Source of the DNA: Xenorhabdus koppenhoeferi
GTDB taxonomy: Bacteria > Pseudomonadota > Gammaproteobacteria > Enterobacterales > Enterobacteriaceae
Assembly: GCF_900116635.1 (NCBI RefSeq)
Contig: NZ_FPBJ01000014.1
Coordinates: forward strand, 1 to 64,000
Reading direction: 5' to 3'
Length of the DNA: 64,000 nucleotides
The notes below the pieces were generated by a model. It was given only the letters and a program-made list of their open reading frames with translations. It was not told the origin of the DNA and did no database searches. The translations under genes and the position numbers were made by a program. Positions 1-10,710 of the stretch are shown here, in pieces. Every line of letters begins with the position of its first letter. The first letter of the stretch is position 1.

Positions 1-37
1 CAGAACAAGAGGGGCAAGTCACATCAATCTTTGCCAT
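1..37 (-). CDS. insA: InsA-like IS1 protein, N-terminal fragment (runs off window)
   Basis: The visible frame encodes MAKIDVTCPSCS and continues past the window edge. IS1 InsA proteins begin with a short beta strand and then a CPxC zinc-finger half-site (MASVSISCPSCS in IS1, from memory), and the spacing here is the same. InsA is the DNA-binding regulator that is frameshifted to InsAB' to make the transposase. Too little is visible to tell whether the copy is intact. Confidence 0.6.
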   Translation of the reverse strand, partial: MAKIDVTCPSCS

Positions 38-94
38 TTGAATGTTCTCCAAATAGACAGACTATACATGATTCAATAGATTGATGTCACGACC
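1..94 (-). mobile_element. partial IS1-family element (left end)
   Basis: The minus strand from about position 94 begins GGTCGTGACATCAATC, followed by an AT-rich leader and a small reading frame that runs off the window at position 1. This layout (a terminus starting GGT, about 57 bases of leader, then insA) matches the left end of IS1-type elements. Only the first 94 bases are in view, so the outer boundary and any target duplication cannot be checked. It lies just beyond the 3' end of tex. Confidence 0.6.
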
Positions 95-137
95 AGAAAA
101 AATACTATTGACATAGTAATCAGACCCTATTTTATTT

Positions 138-172
138 CATCCTGAACTTGCCCTGTGAGCCAGTTCAGGATG
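138..172. terminator. hairpin downstream of tex
   Basis: CATCCTGAACT (138-148) and AGTTCAGGATG (162-172) form a perfect 11-bp stem with a 13-nt loop, 14 bases past the tex stop codon. Neither flank has a long T run, so this may act as a weak bidirectional terminator or an mRNA 3' stabiliser. Confidence 0.5.
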
Positions 173-185
173 TCATTAATTTAGA

Positions 186-2534
186 TTAACGTTTTTTGCC
201 AAAGGCGGCAGCCAGTGCATCACTCATGATGCTGTTGGTTACAGAAGCAGAATCTGAAGAACGGGAGGTCTGCTGGCGGTTTCTGCCATTCCCGTTGCGA
301 CTGTTGCGTTGTTCCTGGTGGTTACCACCTTGAGAGCTACCACGGCGTGCCGATGTTTGGCCAGGCTGTTCATCAAGACGCATGGTTAATGCAATGCGTT
401 TGCGATTCAGGTCAACATCTATCACTTTCACTTTCACGATATCGCCTGTTTTGACCACGGTATGTGGATCTTCAATGAAGCGATCAGACAAGGAAGAAAT
501 GTGCACCAGGCCGTCCTGATGGACACCGATATCGACGAATGCACCGAAGTTGGTCACGTTGGTGACGGTGCCTTCCAAAATCATGCCGGTACGCAGATCA
601 TTCATTGTCTCAACGCCATCGGTAAATGTGGCTGTCTTGAATTCAGGACGTGGATCGCGCCCTGGTTTTTCCAGCTCTTTCAGAATGTCGGTGACGGTTG
701 GGATACCAAATTTTTCTGTTGTGAAATCCTGTGCGTTCAAATTACGCAGGGTCGCAGGGTTACCTACCAGTTCAGGCAGGGTCTGTTCCATTATTGCCAG
801 AATTTTCTCAACCACCGGATAGGCTTCAGGATGAACGGTTGAAGCATCCAGTGGATTATCACCCTGATTGATACGCAGGAAGCCTGCACATTGCAGGAAG
901 GCTTTCGGACCCAGACGATTAACTTTCAGTAATTGTTCACGGTTATCGAAGCGACCGTTTTCATCACGCCAGTTAACGATATTTTGGGCAACTGAATGGG
1001 TCAGGCCGGCAACACGAGTCAGCAGGGCGACGGATGCTGTATTCAGGTCAACGCCGACGCCGTTTACACAGTCCTCAACCACGGTATCCAATTTTTTGGC
1101 AAGCTGAGTCTGGCTGACATCATGCTGGTATTGACCAACACCAATTGACTTTGGTTCGATCTTCACCAGTTCTGCCAGTGGGTCTTGCAGGCGACGGGCA
1201 ATAGAGACTGCGCCACGCAGGGAAACATCCAGATCAGGGAACTCTTGCGCAGCCAGTTCAGAAGCGGAATAGACTGATGCTCCTGCTTCGCTGACGACTA
1301 CTTTCTGAGCTGTGACGTCAGGATATTGTTTCTGGACGTTGGCAAAGAATCGCTCTGTCTCACGGGATGCTGTGCCATTGCCGATAGCGACCAGTTCCAC
1401 TTGGTGTTTGGTACACAGGGCTGCAACACTGGCAGCCGCTTTATTTTCTTGCCCGGTATGTGGGTAGATGGTATCGGTAGCGATAAGTTTACCTGTTGCA
1501 TCAACAACAGCGACTTTTACCCCTGTACGCAAACCCGGGTCCAGTCCCATTGTTGCGCGCATACCCGCAGGTGCGGCCATCATCAGGTCGTGCAGGTTAC
1601 GGGCAAATACGTTGATTGCCTCATCTTCGGCTTTCTCGCGCAGTGTGCCCATCAGCTCGGTTTCCAGATGCAGCAACACTTTGATGCGCCATGTCCAGCT
1701 CACCACTGTTTTCCGCCAACTGTCAGCAGGAGCGTTATTCAGGCGCAGGTTGAGGTGATCAGTAATAATTTGCTCGCAATAGCTCTCTTTTGGCGCTTCC
1801 TCAAATTGAGGGTCGGCATTCAGAGACAGATGCAAAACCCCTTCGTTGCGTCCACGGAACATAGCAAGAGCACGGTGGGATGGAACAGTGGAGATGGCTT
1901 CATGATGATCGAAGTAATCGCTGAACTTAGCGCCTTCTTCCTCTTTGCCTTCAACAAGTTTGGACACCAAGTGGGCATTTTTCCACAGGTATTCGCGTAT
2001 TTTCGCCAGCAGGGCAGCATCTTCGGCGAAGCGCTCCATCAGGATATAACGTGCGCCATCCAGTGCTGCTTTGGTATTGGCAACGCCTTTGTCGGTGTCA
2101 ACATGGGCAGCGGCTGCCAGCTCCGGATCTTGTTGCGGATCTTGCCAAAGCAGATCGGCCAGAGGCTCCAAGCCGGCTTCAATGGCAGTCTGCCCACGAG
2201 TACGGCGTTTAGGCTTATAAGGCAGATATAAGTCTTCCAGTTCAGTTTTGCTTAGGGTGGCATTAATGGCCTCCGCAAGCTCAACTGTTAATTGTCCCTG
2301 CTCCTCAATAGATTTCAGAATAGTCTGGCGGCGGTTGGATAGTTCGCGCAGATATCCGAGGCGGATTTCGAGCTGGCGAAGCTGTGTATCATCTAGACCA
2401 TCGGTAGCTTCTTTACGGTAACGGGCAATAAAAGGAACGGTGTTTCCTTCATCAAGAAGAGTAATGGCGGCTTGGATTTGCTGTGGCTGAGCCTGTAGCT
2501 CACCGGCAATGATTCGACTTAAAGATTCATTCAT
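186..2534 (-). CDS. tex: Tex, S1-domain transcription accessory protein
   Basis: Cytoplasmic nucleic-acid-binding protein of 782 aa, near-identical in layout to E. coli YhgF/Tex. In order it has an N-terminal helical Tex-N region (about 1-190), a YqgF/RNase H-like fold beginning near 325 ([14 protein letters not shown]), helix-hairpin-helix repeats around 500-565 (VNRLGPKAF), and an S1 RNA-binding domain around 650-720 ([20 protein letters not shown]). It ends in a low-complexity Ser/Asn/Arg/Gly tail closing in AAAFGKKR. Family members influence transcription or RNA turnover and toxin expression in some pathogens. It is divergent from greB across a 251-bp gap. The start at 2534 matches the E. 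coli N-terminus. Confidence 0.96.
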   Translation of the reverse strand: MNESLSRIIAGELQAQPQQIQAAITLLDEGNTVPFIARYRKEATDGLDDTQLRQLEIRLGYLRELSNRRQTILKSIEEQGQLTVELAEAINATLSKTELEDLYLPYKPKRRTRGQTAIEAGLEPLADLLWQDPQQDPELAAAAHVDTDKGVANTKAALDGARYILMERFAEDAALLAKIREYLWKNAHLVSKLVEGKEEEGAKFSDYFDHHEAISTVPSHRALAMFRGRNEGVLHLSLNADPQFEEAPKESYCEQIITDHLNLRLNNAPADSWRKTVVSWTWRIKVLLHLETELMGTLREKAEDEAINVFARNLHDLMMAAPAGMRATMGLDPGLRTGVKVAVVDATGKLIATDTIYPHTGQENKAAASVAALCTKHQVELVAIGNGTASRETERFFANVQKQYPDVTAQKVVVSEAGASVYSASELAAQEFPDLDVSLRGAVSIARRLQDPLAELVKIEPKSIGVGQYQHDVSQTQLAKKLDTVVEDCVNGVGVDLNTASVALLTRVAGLTHSVAQNIVNWRDENGRFDNREQLLKVNRLGPKAFLQCAGFLRINQGDNPLDASTVHPEAYPVVEKILAIMEQTLPELVGNPATLRNLNAQDFTTEKFGIPTVTDILKELEKPGRDPRPEFKTATFTDGVETMNDLRTGMILEGTVTNVTNFGAFVDIGVHQDGLVHISSLSDRFIEDPHTVVKTGDIVKVKVIDVDLNRKRIALTMRLDEQPGQTSARRGSSQGGNHQEQRNSRNGNGRNRQQTSRSSDSASVTNSIMSDALAAAFGKKR

Positions 2535-2785
2535 GGTCTGTTTTCTTCAACTTTCTTAGCGCCTGTAGATATCCGAAGACATCATCAGACAGTGCCAGAT
2601 AGGTTCAAATATCATCTGAAATAATATCGGCATGGTTCAAACTGGTTCCATTTATACGTGCTGAGAGCGACAATTTCCAGTTTAGCGCGATTTTTCGATT
2701 CTGTTGCGAAAGAATTCATCGAATATCTTACGGGTTGAGATATAGTACACCGCCATTAATCATCTTTTCTCAAGTGAGTTCTTTC

Positions 2786-3268
2786 ATGGCCAAGAGTAAC
2801 TACATTACCCGGGAAGGTTGGCATGCGCTTGATCAGGAATTGAAATACCTCTGGAAAATCGAACGTCCTAAAGTCACTCAGGCTGTTTCAGATGCGGCTG
2901 CCTTAGGAGATAGATCAGAGAATGCTGAGTACATTTATGGTAAAAAAAGATTAAGGGAAATTGACCGTCGTGTTCGATTTTTATCCAAACGATTGGATAT
3001 ATTGCACATTGTTGATCCTGACCCACGGCAAGAAGGAAAAGTCTTTTTTGGGGCCTGGGTTAAAGTTGAAAACGAAGATGGTGAACAGTATATATTTCGT
3101 CTGGTAGGCCCGGATGAATTCGATCCTGCCAAGAAGTGGATCTCCATTGATTCTCCAGTGGCAAGGGGATTACTCGGCAAACAGGTTGACGATGAAGTCA
3201 CAGTGATGACTCCCGGGGGCATGGCAACATACTGGATACTACAAATTGACTACCAGCTTCTGGCTTAA
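2786..3268 (+). CDS. greB: GreB transcript cleavage factor
   Basis: Elongation factor of 160 aa that enters the RNA polymerase secondary channel and stimulates cleavage of backtracked RNA. The N-terminal coiled coil (about 1-75) contains the tip acidic residues in the LGDRSENAEYIYGKKRLREIDRR segment region, followed by the FKBP-like C-terminal domain (VGPDEFD..., SPVARGLLGK). The frame is open 17 codons further upstream, but the ATG at 2786 (MAKSNYITREGW) matches the GreB family start and gives the usual length (158 aa in E. coli). It lies upstream of ompR on the same strand. Confidence 0.96.
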   Translation: MAKSNYITREGWHALDQELKYLWKIERPKVTQAVSDAAALGDRSENAEYIYGKKRLREIDRRVRFLSKRLDILHIVDPDPRQEGKVFFGAWVKVENEDGEQYIFRLVGPDEFDPAKKWISIDSPVARGLLGKQVDDEVTVMTPGGMATYWILQIDYQLLA

Positions 3269-3308
3269 ATCTGGATGATTGAGTCATAAACAGGAGAGCA
3301 AGGATAGA

Positions 3309-3332
3309 AAACCAAAACCAAAACCAAAACAT
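3309..3332. repeat. short tandem repeat of an AACCAA hexamer
   Basis: Between greB and ompR, AAAACC repeats about three and a half times in a row. This is short simple-sequence DNA in the ompR upstream region. No function can be assigned. Confidence 0.6.
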
Positions 3333-3463
3333 AAGCAATTATTGCCAATCCCGCTAATGGCCTTAAAATACCTTCGATTATTCTCTATTGAATACGGGTG
3401 AATATGGGTTTTCTGTAAAGAACCATGGATATTGCAGGCATGGAACATCTTGGGAGCTGAAAC

Positions 3464-4183
3464 ATGCAAGAGAGTTATAAGATCCTTGTTGTTGATGATG
3501 ATATGCGCTTGAGGGCGTTGCTGGAGCGTTATTTATCTGAGCAGGGATTTCAAGTCCGTAGTGCAGCGAATGCAGAACAGATGAATCGTTTATTAATCAG
3601 AGAGTCTATTCAATTGATTATTCTGGATTTAATGCTGCCAGGTGAGGATGGCTTGTCTATCTGTCGAAGATTGAGAAGTCAAAATAACGCTGTCCCGATC
3701 ATCATGATATCCGCGAAAGGGGAAGAGGTTGATCGGATTGTTGGCCTTGAGATTGGGGCTGATGATTATCTTCCCAAGCCGTTCAACCCGCGTGAATTGC
3801 TGGCACGTATGCGTGCTGTCCTGCGTCGTCAGACTAATGAGTTGCCGGGCGCGCCGACATCGGATAATGCGGTGGTCCAGTTTGGAAAATTTAAACTGGA
3901 TCTCGGAACACGTGAAATGTTTCATCAAGATGAACAATTGTCTTTAACCAGCGGTGAGTTTTCCGTACTGAAGGTTTTGGTTTCCCATCCACGTGAGCCA
4001 CTGTCACGGGATAAATTGATGAATCTGGCCCGTGGGCGGGAGTATGGTGCGATGGAACGTTCCATTGATGTACAGGTTTCCCGTCTGCGTCGTCTGATTG
4101 AAGAAGATCCCGCCCATCCCCGCTATATTCAGACAGTTTGGGGATTAGGGTACGTTTTTGTTCCTGATGGAAACAAAATATGA
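3464..4183 (+). CDS. ompR: OmpR response regulator
   Basis: Cytoplasmic two-component regulator of 239 aa, the same length as in E. coli, controlling porins and osmotic response genes. The receiver domain (about 1-120) has the acidic pocket at D11/D12, phospho-acceptor D55 in [10 protein letters not shown], and K105 in LPKPFNP. A winged-helix DNA-binding domain (about 135-239) ends in [16 protein letters not shown]. It overlaps envZ by 4 bp (ATGA), so the two are translationally coupled. In Xenorhabdus the OmpR/EnvZ pair is known to affect OmpF-like porin, motility and exoenzymes. Confidence 0.98.
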   Translation: MQESYKILVVDDDMRLRALLERYLSEQGFQVRSAANAEQMNRLLIRESIQLIILDLMLPGEDGLSICRRLRSQNNAVPIIMISAKGEEVDRIVGLEIGADDYLPKPFNPRELLARMRAVLRRQTNELPGAPTSDNAVVQFGKFKLDLGTREMFHQDEQLSLTSGEFSVLKVLVSHPREPLSRDKLMNLARGREYGAMERSIDVQVSRLRRLIEEDPAHPRYIQTVWGLGYVFVPDGNKI

Positions 4184-5208
4184 GAAGGCTATGGCTTTCA
4201 TTGCGTACTTTGTTTCATCGCACTTGGTATCTGGTGCTGGTGATGTTATTGGGCAGTTTGCTGATGAGTTCTCTCATTGTCCAGTTGCTGGTGAGGGTAG
4301 AAAAACTTTCATTCTGCACCGTATTCCCTTATATCTTTATCAGTGTTTTTATGACGGTGTCTTTGTTGTCCGCAGCATTCTGGCGATATATCCATATCCA
4401 GAAACAGTCACTGAAAGCCATGCAAAAAGCGGCCATAGATATGGGCAAGGGAAGAAAGATCACATCATTGCCTGAAACGGGATCATCCGCAATACGCTCG
4501 TTGATTAGCACTTTTAACCAGATGTCGGACAGGTTGAAATTACAGGAAAGCGATCGGGCGTTTCTGATGGCCGGAGTGAGTCATGATTTACGCACTCCAC
4601 TTACCCGTATTCGGTTGGCAGTGGAGATGATGGAAGGAAAGGAAGAGTTTCTCACAGAGTCCATCCATCGGGACATCGAAGAGTGTAATACCATCATTGA
4701 TCAGTTTATCGATTATCAGCGGGCAGGGCAGAATATGCCGATGACATGCTGTGAATTGAATGAGCTGATTGAAGCCGTCATTGAACCAGAAACGGTCATT
4801 GGGGCAGATCCACACTGTAAAGTGAATATTGAAAATTGCCTGTCTGAGCGTCCGATTCTCATTTTAGCCAACCCACTTTCCATTAAGCGCGTCATCGCCA
4901 ATATGTTCACTAATGCCCAGCGTTATGGCAACGGATGGATTCGAATCAGCAGTGGAACAACAGAACGCTTTGGCTGGTTTCAGGTGGAAGATGACGGAAG
5001 CGGCATGACAAAAGAAGAAGCGGATGTTTTATTCCAACCTTTTACGCAGGGAAAGCGGTTCCGTCATGTTCGCCATAATAGCGGCGCAGGATTGGGGCTA
5101 TCGATCATACGTCGTATTATTGATAGCCACGAGGGATATATTGAAGTGAGAGAAAGTGAGAAGGGTGGATTATCCATTCGAGCCTGTCTCCCATTGAATG
5201 CAAAATAG
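4180..5208 (+). CDS. envZ: EnvZ osmosensor histidine kinase, short-periplasmic form
   Basis: Inner-membrane sensor kinase and phosphatase partner of OmpR. At 342 aa it is about 110 residues shorter than E. coli EnvZ (450). The deficit lies between the two membrane helices: TM1 (about 15-37) and TM2 (about 46-68) are separated by only about ten residues, so the periplasmic sensor domain is essentially gone. HAMP-like residues follow, then DHp with phospho-accepting H135 in GVSHDLRTP, then the ATPase with N box ([10 protein letters not shown]), G1 (DDGSGM) and G2 (GAGLGLSI). A reduced periplasmic domain was, as I recall, reported for Xenorhabdus EnvZ, which supports the genus call. All catalytic motifs are present. 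Confidence 0.97.
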   Translation: MRRLWLSLRTLFHRTWYLVLVMLLGSLLMSSLIVQLLVRVEKLSFCTVFPYIFISVFMTVSLLSAAFWRYIHIQKQSLKAMQKAAIDMGKGRKITSLPETGSSAIRSLISTFNQMSDRLKLQESDRAFLMAGVSHDLRTPLTRIRLAVEMMEGKEEFLTESIHRDIEECNTIIDQFIDYQRAGQNMPMTCCELNELIEAVIEPETVIGADPHCKVNIENCLSERPILILANPLSIKRVIANMFTNAQRYGNGWIRISSGTTERFGWFQVEDDGSGMTKEEADVLFQPFTQGKRFRHVRHNSGAGLGLSIIRRIIDSHEGYIEVRESEKGGLSIRACLPLNAK

Positions 5209-5225
5209 ATTTCCCCAGAAACGCG

Positions 5226-5265
5226 CTGTCATAAAAATGTCATAATTCATACATTTTACTGTCAT
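5226..5265 (+). promoter_or_regulatory. double Pho box upstream of pstS
   Basis: CTGTCATAAAAATGTCAT (5226-5243) matches the PhoB recognition pattern CTGTCAT-AAA-CTGTCAT closely. A second unit ending in TTTTACTGTCAT (5254-5265) follows at helical spacing. This predicts PhoB-activated transcription of the pst operon under phosphate starvation. Confidence 0.85.
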
Positions 5266-5375
5266 TGAATTCACCTATTTTTCCTCTTGTTTCATTTTTA
5301 AACTGAAAAACCAGATTGTTGACGATCTCTAACATGCGTTTTTAATTAATGATGTGTATCCCAGCAGGAGGGAGT

Positions 5376-6416
5376 ATGAAATCAATGCGTATCACAGTGG
5401 CAAGCATCATGGCAACTGTATTTGCTGTGACATCCCTGTCTTCATTTGCTGCTACCAGCTTGACGGGAGCAGGTGCGACATTTCCCGCACCGATATATAC
5501 CAAGTGGGCGGATTCTTATCAAAAAGAAACAGGTAGCAAAATCAATTACCAGGGCATTGGTTCTTCTGGCGGCGTAAAGCAGATTATTGCGAATACTGTT
5601 GATTTTGGTGCATCCGATGCCCCGCTTTCTGATGAGAAATTGGCGGCTGATGGCCTGTTTCAGTTTCCAACAGTAATCGGTGGTATTGTGCTGGCGGTGA
5701 ATATTTCAGGCATTAAATCTGGTCAATTGGTTCTGGATGGCACAACTCTCGGCGATATTTATCTGGGCAGTATCAAGAAATGGAATGATCCTGCTATTGC
5801 AAAACTGAATCCAGATCTCAAACTGCCGGATCAGAACATCGCGGTAGTGCGTCGTGCGGATGGTTCAGGGACTACCTACGTTTTTACCCACTATTTGTCC
5901 AAAGTTAACAGCGGCTGGAAAGAAAAAGTCGGGGCAGGGACTACCGTCAAATGGCCGACTGGCCTGGGCGGCAAAGGCAATGATGGCATCGCTGCCTTTG
6001 TGCAACGTCTGCCGGGTTCTATCGGTTACGTTGAATACGCTTATGCGAAACAAAATAACCTTGCTTACACCAAATTGGTCGCAGCAGATGGCGCAGTATT
6101 GGTACCTACAGTAGAGAGTTTCAGTGCCGCAGCCAAAGGCGCAGACTGGAGCCGTAGTTTTGCGCAGGATCTGACAAATCAGCAAGGCGCTGACGCGTGG
6201 CCAATTACTTCTACCACATTCGTTCTCATTCACAAGCAACAGGCAAATGCCTCAAAGGGTGCGGAAGCCCTCAAATTCTTCGATTGGGTGTATGACAAAG
6301 GCAAAGATCAGGCGAAAGATCTGGATTATGCCGCTCTGCCAAAAGAAGTGATCACTCAGGTGCGGGCAGCATGGAAGAGCAATATCAAAGATAGCAGTGG
6401 CAACCCGCTGTATTGA
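5376..6416 (+). CDS. pstS: PstS periplasmic phosphate-binding protein
   Basis: High-affinity phosphate receptor of the PstSCAB ABC transporter, 346 aa. A signal peptide (about 1-25, ending SLSSFA) precedes a mature domain starting [12 protein letters not shown]. Phosphate-contact segments are visible as GSSGGVKQ and [13 protein letters not shown]. The frame is open from 5349, but the ATG at 5376 follows a strong AGGAGGGAG ribosome site and gives the normal signal peptide. It is first gene of pstSCAB-phoU and sits directly downstream of the Pho boxes. Confidence 0.97.
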   Translation: MKSMRITVASIMATVFAVTSLSSFAATSLTGAGATFPAPIYTKWADSYQKETGSKINYQGIGSSGGVKQIIANTVDFGASDAPLSDEKLAADGLFQFPTVIGGIVLAVNISGIKSGQLVLDGTTLGDIYLGSIKKWNDPAIAKLNPDLKLPDQNIAVVRRADGSGTTYVFTHYLSKVNSGWKEKVGAGTTVKWPTGLGGKGNDGIAAFVQRLPGSIGYVEYAYAKQNNLAYTKLVAADGAVLVPTVESFSAAAKGADWSRSFAQDLTNQQGADAWPITSTTFVLIHKQQANASKGAEALKFFDWVYDKGKDQAKDLDYAALPKEVITQVRAAWKSNIKDSSGNPLY

Positions 6417-6464
6417 TAGGTTTTTTTAATCTTACCACCGTTGAGAATAGGCAATTGCTAAATG

Positions 6465-6484
6465 TTCCCCCCTTAGAGGGGGAA
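6465..6484 (+). promoter_or_regulatory. pstS-pstC intercistronic hairpin
   Basis: TTCCCCC (6465-6471) pairs with GGGGGAA (6478-6484) around a 6-nt loop and is not followed by a T run. Such stems between a binding-protein gene and the permease genes commonly stabilise the upstream message, giving more PstS than PstCAB. That role is an inference here. Confidence 0.5.
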
Positions 6485-6510
6485 AATAACCCAAAATGAG
6501 AATCAAGCGT

Positions 6511-7467
6511 ATGGCCGAACGTAAAACGGCACTGAAAGCACCAAGTAAAAATGGCGATATTATTTTCAGCGCTCTGGTTAGACTGGCAGCGCTGCTGACT
6601 TTATTCCTTCTGGGGGGCATTATCATTTCATTGATTATTGCTTCTTGGCCAAGTATACAGACATTCGGCGTTGCCTTTTTGTGGAGCAAAGACTGGGATG
6701 CGCCAGCAGGCGTGTTTGGTGCACTGGTTCCGATTTATGGCACATTGATGACCTCATTGATTGCCTTGATTATTGCGGTTCCGGTGAGCTTTGGCATCGC
6801 ATTGTTTTTGACGGAGCTGGCACCGAATTGGCTGAAGCGTCCGCTGGGCATAGCTATTGAACTGTTGGCGGCTATCCCGAGTATCGTTTATGGCATGTGG
6901 GGGTTGTTTGTCTTTGCCCCGCTGTTTGCCACTTATTTCCAGCAACCCGTGGGTGATGTGCTATCGAGTATCCCTATTGTGGGCGAACTGTTTTCCGGTC
7001 CCGCCTTTGGTATCGGCATTCTGGCAGCGGGTATCATTCTTGCCATCATGATTATTCCCTATATCGCTTCTGTCATGCGTGATGTGTTTGAGCAAACGCC
7101 GGTCATGATGAAAGAATCCGCTTATGGAATAGGTTGTACAACATGGGAAGTGATTTGGCATATCGTTCTGCCTTACACCAAAAATGGTGTGATTGGCGGT
7201 GTGATGCTGGGGCTTGGCCGTGCCTTGGGAGAAACAATGGCCGTGACCTTTATTATCGGTAATACCTACCAGCTTGACAGTTTATCTCTGTACATGCCCG
7301 GAAACAGCATTACTTCTGCGTTGGCGAACGAATTTGCCGAGGCTGAATCCGGCCTGCATACCGCGGCATTGATGGAGTTGGGGCTGATCCTGTTTGTGAT
7401 CACTTTTATTGTGTTGGCATTGTCAAAATTGATGATTATACGTCTGGCAAAAAATGAGGGACGCTGA
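6511..7467 (+). CDS. pstC: PstC phosphate ABC transporter permease
   Basis: Inner-membrane permease subunit, 318 aa from the start chosen to match the E. coli N-terminus (MA...GDIIFSALV). An in-frame ATG at 6496 would add MRIKR. About six transmembrane helices are visible. The binding-protein-dependent permease (EAA) loop is [20 protein letters not shown]. It is followed one base later by pstA. Confidence 0.96.
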   Translation: MAERKTALKAPSKNGDIIFSALVRLAALLTLFLLGGIIISLIIASWPSIQTFGVAFLWSKDWDAPAGVFGALVPIYGTLMTSLIALIIAVPVSFGIALFLTELAPNWLKRPLGIAIELLAAIPSIVYGMWGLFVFAPLFATYFQQPVGDVLSSIPIVGELFSGPAFGIGILAAGIILAIMIIPYIASVMRDVFEQTPVMMKESAYGIGCTTWEVIWHIVLPYTKNGVIGGVMLGLGRALGETMAVTFIIGNTYQLDSLSLYMPGNSITSALANEFAEAESGLHTAALMELGLILFVITFIVLALSKLMIIRLAKNEGR

Positions 7468-7468
7468 G

Positions 7469-8380
7469 ATGACAACCATCAATAACCAACAGCCGCATAT
7501 CGTTGGCACACTCAATGAAGTTGATATGAACAGCCGTCGTCGTATCCAGTCATGGCGCCGCCAGAAAAACCGCATTGCGTTGATGTTATCCGTGGCAACC
7601 ATGGCATTTGGTCTGTTCTGGCTGAGCTGGATCTTAATTTCTACCGTCACCAAAGGCATTGATGGCATGTCGCTGGCGTTATTCACCGAAATGACACCGC
7701 CTCCCAATACTGCGGGTGGCGGGCTGGCAAATGCCATCGTCGGCAGTGGGCTGCTGATCTTCTGGGCGACCGTGTTCGGCACACCATTGGGCATTATGGC
7801 GGGGATCTATCTGGCGGAATATGGTCGTCGTTCGTGGCTGGCAGAAATTATCCGCTTTATTAATGATATCCTGCTTTCTGCGCCATCGATTGTGGTCGGG
7901 TTGTTTGTCTACACGGTTGTCGTGATGAAAGTTCAACATTTCTCCGGTTGGGCGGGTGTTATCGCACTGGCGCTGTTGCAGGTTCCGATAGTTATCCGCA
8001 CGACAGAAAATATGCTGAAACTGGTACCCGATAACCTGCGTGAAGCGGCTTATGCTCTGGGGACACCGAAATGGAAAATGATCTCTGCCATTACATTGAA
8101 AGCGTCGATATCCGGCATTATTACCGGTGTATTGCTGGCAATTGCCCGTATTGCCGGTGAAACGGCACCATTGCTGTTCACGTCGCTTTCCAACCAATTC
8201 TGGGGCACGGATCTCAGTCAACCGATTGCGAACCTGCCTGTCACTATCTTCAAGTTTGCCATGAGTCCCTTCTCTGAGTGGCAGCAACTGGCATGGGCGG
8301 GCATATTGCTGATTACTCTGTGTGTACTGATGATTAATATTGTGGCGCGTGTGCTGTTTGCAAAGAAGAAGAAACACTAA
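7469..8380 (+). CDS. pstA: PstA phosphate ABC transporter permease
   Basis: Second permease subunit, 303 aa, about six membrane helices. The EAA loop is [20 protein letters not shown]. The family-specific stretch [18 protein letters not shown] is conserved. The start at 7469 follows the pstC stop after one base and has GAGGG about nine bases upstream. An in-frame start at 7454 would overlap pstC and is less likely. The N-terminus before the first helix is about ten residues longer than in E. coli. The 66-bp gap to pstB holds two near-repeats of GGTAAAGTTAC. Confidence 0.96.
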   Translation: MTTINNQQPHIVGTLNEVDMNSRRRIQSWRRQKNRIALMLSVATMAFGLFWLSWILISTVTKGIDGMSLALFTEMTPPPNTAGGGLANAIVGSGLLIFWATVFGTPLGIMAGIYLAEYGRRSWLAEIIRFINDILLSAPSIVVGLFVYTVVVMKVQHFSGWAGVIALALLQVPIVIRTTENMLKLVPDNLREAAYALGTPKWKMISAITLKASISGIITGVLLAIARIAGETAPLLFTSLSNQFWGTDLSQPIANLPVTIFKFAMSPFSEWQQLAWAGILLITLCVLMINIVARVLFAKKKKH

Positions 8381-8446
8381 CGTTTCTATAGAGAAAATTA
8401 TAGGTAAAGTTACTTATAGATAAAGTTACAGGTAAAGAGAACTCTG

Positions 8447-9238
8447 ATGAATAAGGCTAATGACATTCCGGTAAGCGAAATCGCAGGGAGCAAAATTCAG
8501 GTACGTGATCTGAACTTCTATTACGGCAAATTTCACGCGCTGAAAAATATCACCCTAGATATCGCGCAGAACAAAGTAACGGCATTTATCGGGCCGTCAG
8601 GATGTGGCAAATCCACATTGTTGCGCACATTTAACAAAATGTATGAACTGTACGGTGAACAGAGAGCTGAAGGTGCAATCATTCTGGATGACACCGATAT
8701 TCTGATGGATAAGCAGGATATTGCCTTGTTGCGCGCTAAGGTCGGGATGGTATTCCAGAAACCGACGCCATTTCCGATGTCCATTTATGACAATATTGCT
8801 TTCGGCGTGCGCTTATTTGAAAAGTTGCCAAGGGCTGAGATGGATGAGCGTGTCCAGTGGGCACTGACAAAGGCAGCATTGTGGAATGAGACCAAAGATA
8901 AACTGCACCAGAGTGGATATAGTCTTTCCGGTGGTCAGCAACAGCGCCTGTGCATAGCGCGCGGGATCGCGATCCGCCCTGAAGTCTTGTTGCTGGATGA
9001 GCCTTGTTCGGCACTTGACCCAATCTCTACCGGTCGCATAGAAGAGCTGATCAGTGAACTGAAATCGGAATATACCGTTGTGATTGTTACCCACAATATG
9101 CAACAAGCGGCTCGCTGTTCCGATTACACGGCATTTATGTACCTCGGTGAACTGATTGAATTCAGTAACACCGACAGGTTGTTCACCACACCGAAGATGA
9201 AACAGACCGAAGATTACATTACGGGTCGTTACGGTTGA
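8447..9238 (+). CDS. pstB: PstB phosphate transporter ATPase
   Basis: ATP-binding subunit of PstSCAB, 263 aa (257 in E. coli). Walker A is GPSGCGKST (near residue 50), the Q loop is VFQKPTPFP, the ABC signature is [16 protein letters not shown], Walker B is [13 protein letters not shown] and the H loop is VTHNMQQ. The full set indicates a functional ATPase. The transporter also takes part in repressing PhoR/PhoB when phosphate is plentiful. Confidence 0.98.
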   Translation: MNKANDIPVSEIAGSKIQVRDLNFYYGKFHALKNITLDIAQNKVTAFIGPSGCGKSTLLRTFNKMYELYGEQRAEGAIILDDTDILMDKQDIALLRAKVGMVFQKPTPFPMSIYDNIAFGVRLFEKLPRAEMDERVQWALTKAALWNETKDKLHQSGYSLSGGQQQRLCIARGIAIRPEVLLLDEPCSALDPISTGRIEELISELKSEYTVVIVTHNMQQAARCSDYTAFMYLGELIEFSNTDRLFTTPKMKQTEDYITGRYG

Positions 9239-9256
9239 TACGGGGTATAGCACACT

Positions 9257-9973
9257 ATGGATAATCTGAATCTCAGCAAACACATTTCCGGTCAGTTTAA
9301 CGCTGAACTGGAGCATATACGCACGGAATTGATGACAATGGGCGGGCTGGTGGAAGAACAGCTCAGAAAAGCCATTCTGGCAATGCACAATCAGGACGAA
9401 ACGCTGGCACAGCAAGTGATTGAAGATGACCAGAAAGTCAACATGATGGAAGTGTCTATTGACGAAGCCTGCGTCCGCATCATTGCAAAACGGCAACCGA
9501 CCGCCAGCGACCTGCGTCTAATCATGGTGATCTCAAAGACCATTGCTGAACTGGAACGCATTGGCGATGTAGCCAATAAAATCTGCCAGACCGCCCTTGA
9601 AAAGTTTTCACATCAGCAGCAATCCCTGCTGGTCAGCCTTGAATCGTTGGGTAACCATACTATCCAAATGTTACATGATGTTTTGGATGCGTTTGCCCGC
9701 ATGGATCTGGGAGAAGCAGTTCGTATTTATCATGAAGATAAAAAAGTTGATCAGGAATACGAAGGCATTGTCCGGCAGCTAATGACTTACATGATGGAAG
9801 ATCCCAGAACTATTCCGAATGTAATGACCGCACTTTTCTGCGCCCGATCCATTGAGCGCATTGGTGATCGTTGCCAGAATATTTGTGAATTTATCTTCTA
9901 TTACGTTAAAGGGCAGGACTTCCGTCACGTAGGTGGAGATAAACTGGAAAAACTATTAACCAAAAAAGAGTAA
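9257..9973 (+). CDS. phoU: PhoU phosphate signalling regulator
   Basis: Cytoplasmic protein of 238 aa made of two PhoU three-helix repeats, each carrying the metal-binding E/DxxxD signature ([12 protein letters not shown] near residue 98 and [12 protein letters not shown] near 200). It links PstSCAB transport state to PhoR and restrains the Pho regulon. It is the last gene of the operon and is followed by a terminator-like hairpin. Confidence 0.97.
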   Translation: MDNLNLSKHISGQFNAELEHIRTELMTMGGLVEEQLRKAILAMHNQDETLAQQVIEDDQKVNMMEVSIDEACVRIIAKRQPTASDLRLIMVISKTIAELERIGDVANKICQTALEKFSHQQQSLLVSLESLGNHTIQMLHDVLDAFARMDLGEAVRIYHEDKKVDQEYEGIVRQLMTYMMEDPRTIPNVMTALFCARSIERIGDRCQNICEFIFYYVKGQDFRHVGGDKLEKLLTKKE

Positions 9974-9985
9974 CTTTAACCATTT

Positions 9986-10021
9986 GAAACGCTGAAATTT
10001 TTCTCTGGCGTTTCTTTCTTT
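9986..10021 (+). terminator. terminator after phoU
   Basis: GAAACGC (9986-9992) pairs with GCGTTTC (10008-10014), followed by the pyrimidine run TTTCTTTAT. It closes the pst operon and separates it from the accessory hcp module. Confidence 0.7.
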
Positions 10022-10205
10022 ATATTAATCTAAAAAAGTCTAATTTTATTCCTTTTGCTAGGCTGATATTTTTCTTATTGAAGAGAAATGTTTTTATTTA
10101 TGTTGCTGGTCTGGTTTTTAAGATTTGGTTGATATTTTGTGGTTGAATTTTATGCTATAACGACGGAGTAACCACAAGATAACAATATTCAAGGATTAAT
10201 ATAAT

Positions 10206-10685
10206 ATGGCAAATTCGATTTATGTAACGGTTAAAGGAAAACTCCAGGGATTGATCTCTCAAGGATGCTCGACACTGGATTCTATCGGTAATAAATTTCA
10301 GTTAGGCCATGAAGATCAACTTTTTGTATTACAATTTAATCATGGCATTTCTCGTTCACAGAACGTGGCCCATCAACCGGTTAAATTTATAAAGCCTCTG
10401 GATAAATCATCTCCGTTATTAATGATGGCAATTTCAAATAATGAGGAGCTTGACCTGATGTTTGACTTTTATCGAACATCACAAGCAGGTGGTCAGGAAC
10501 GTTATTATTCGGTTAATTTGCGTAATGCAAAGTTAATAAGTTTGAATGTTCAGTACCCGCACTCGATTAATCATAATGATCAGCAACCAGAAGAAGTTGT
10601 TTCAGTAAAATATAAAGATATTGTTTGTCAGCATCATGCAGCAGGCACATCTGGATATTGTGCTTGGGAAGAAACGGTTTATTAA
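10206..10685 (+). CDS. hcp: Hcp-family type VI secretion tube protein (orphan)
   Basis: 159 aa with the Hcp fold signatures: MANSIYVTVKGKLQGLI at the N-terminus, then a variable loop, then HQPVKFIKPLDKSSPLLMMAI, then a YYSVNLRNAKLISLNV strand and VSVKYKDIVCQHH. Hcp forms the hexameric inner tube of the type VI secretion system and acts as receptor or chaperone for small effectors. No other T6SS structural gene lies in the window, so this is an orphan copy working with a system encoded elsewhere. It heads a module with the next two genes. AAGGA precedes the ATG. AT content rises sharply here compared with the pst genes, suggesting transfer. Confidence 0.9.
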   Translation: MANSIYVTVKGKLQGLISQGCSTLDSIGNKFQLGHEDQLFVLQFNHGISRSQNVAHQPVKFIKPLDKSSPLLMMAISNNEELDLMFDFYRTSQAGGQERYYSVNLRNAKLISLNVQYPHSINHNDQQPEEVVSVKYKDIVCQHHAAGTSGYCAWEETVY

Positions 10686-10710
10686 TTAACAATCACGAGT
10701 GGTGATTAAA

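Noticed and set aside
1326-2231. 301-residue open frame on the plus strand opposite tex
   Set aside because: It mirrors the conserved tex frame, has no ribosome site or recognisable domain, and is a codon-bias shadow.
3284-3469. 61-residue minus-strand frame between greB and ompR
   Set aside because: Its C-terminus is a translation of the hexamer repeat and it has no ribosome site.
7679-8377. 232-residue minus-strand frame opposite pstA
   Set aside because: Antisense to a strongly conserved permease; composition rich in H, Q and R is typical of a shadow.
8813-9496. 227-residue minus-strand frame spanning pstB and phoU
   Set aside because: Antisense to two conserved genes, no family match or start signal.
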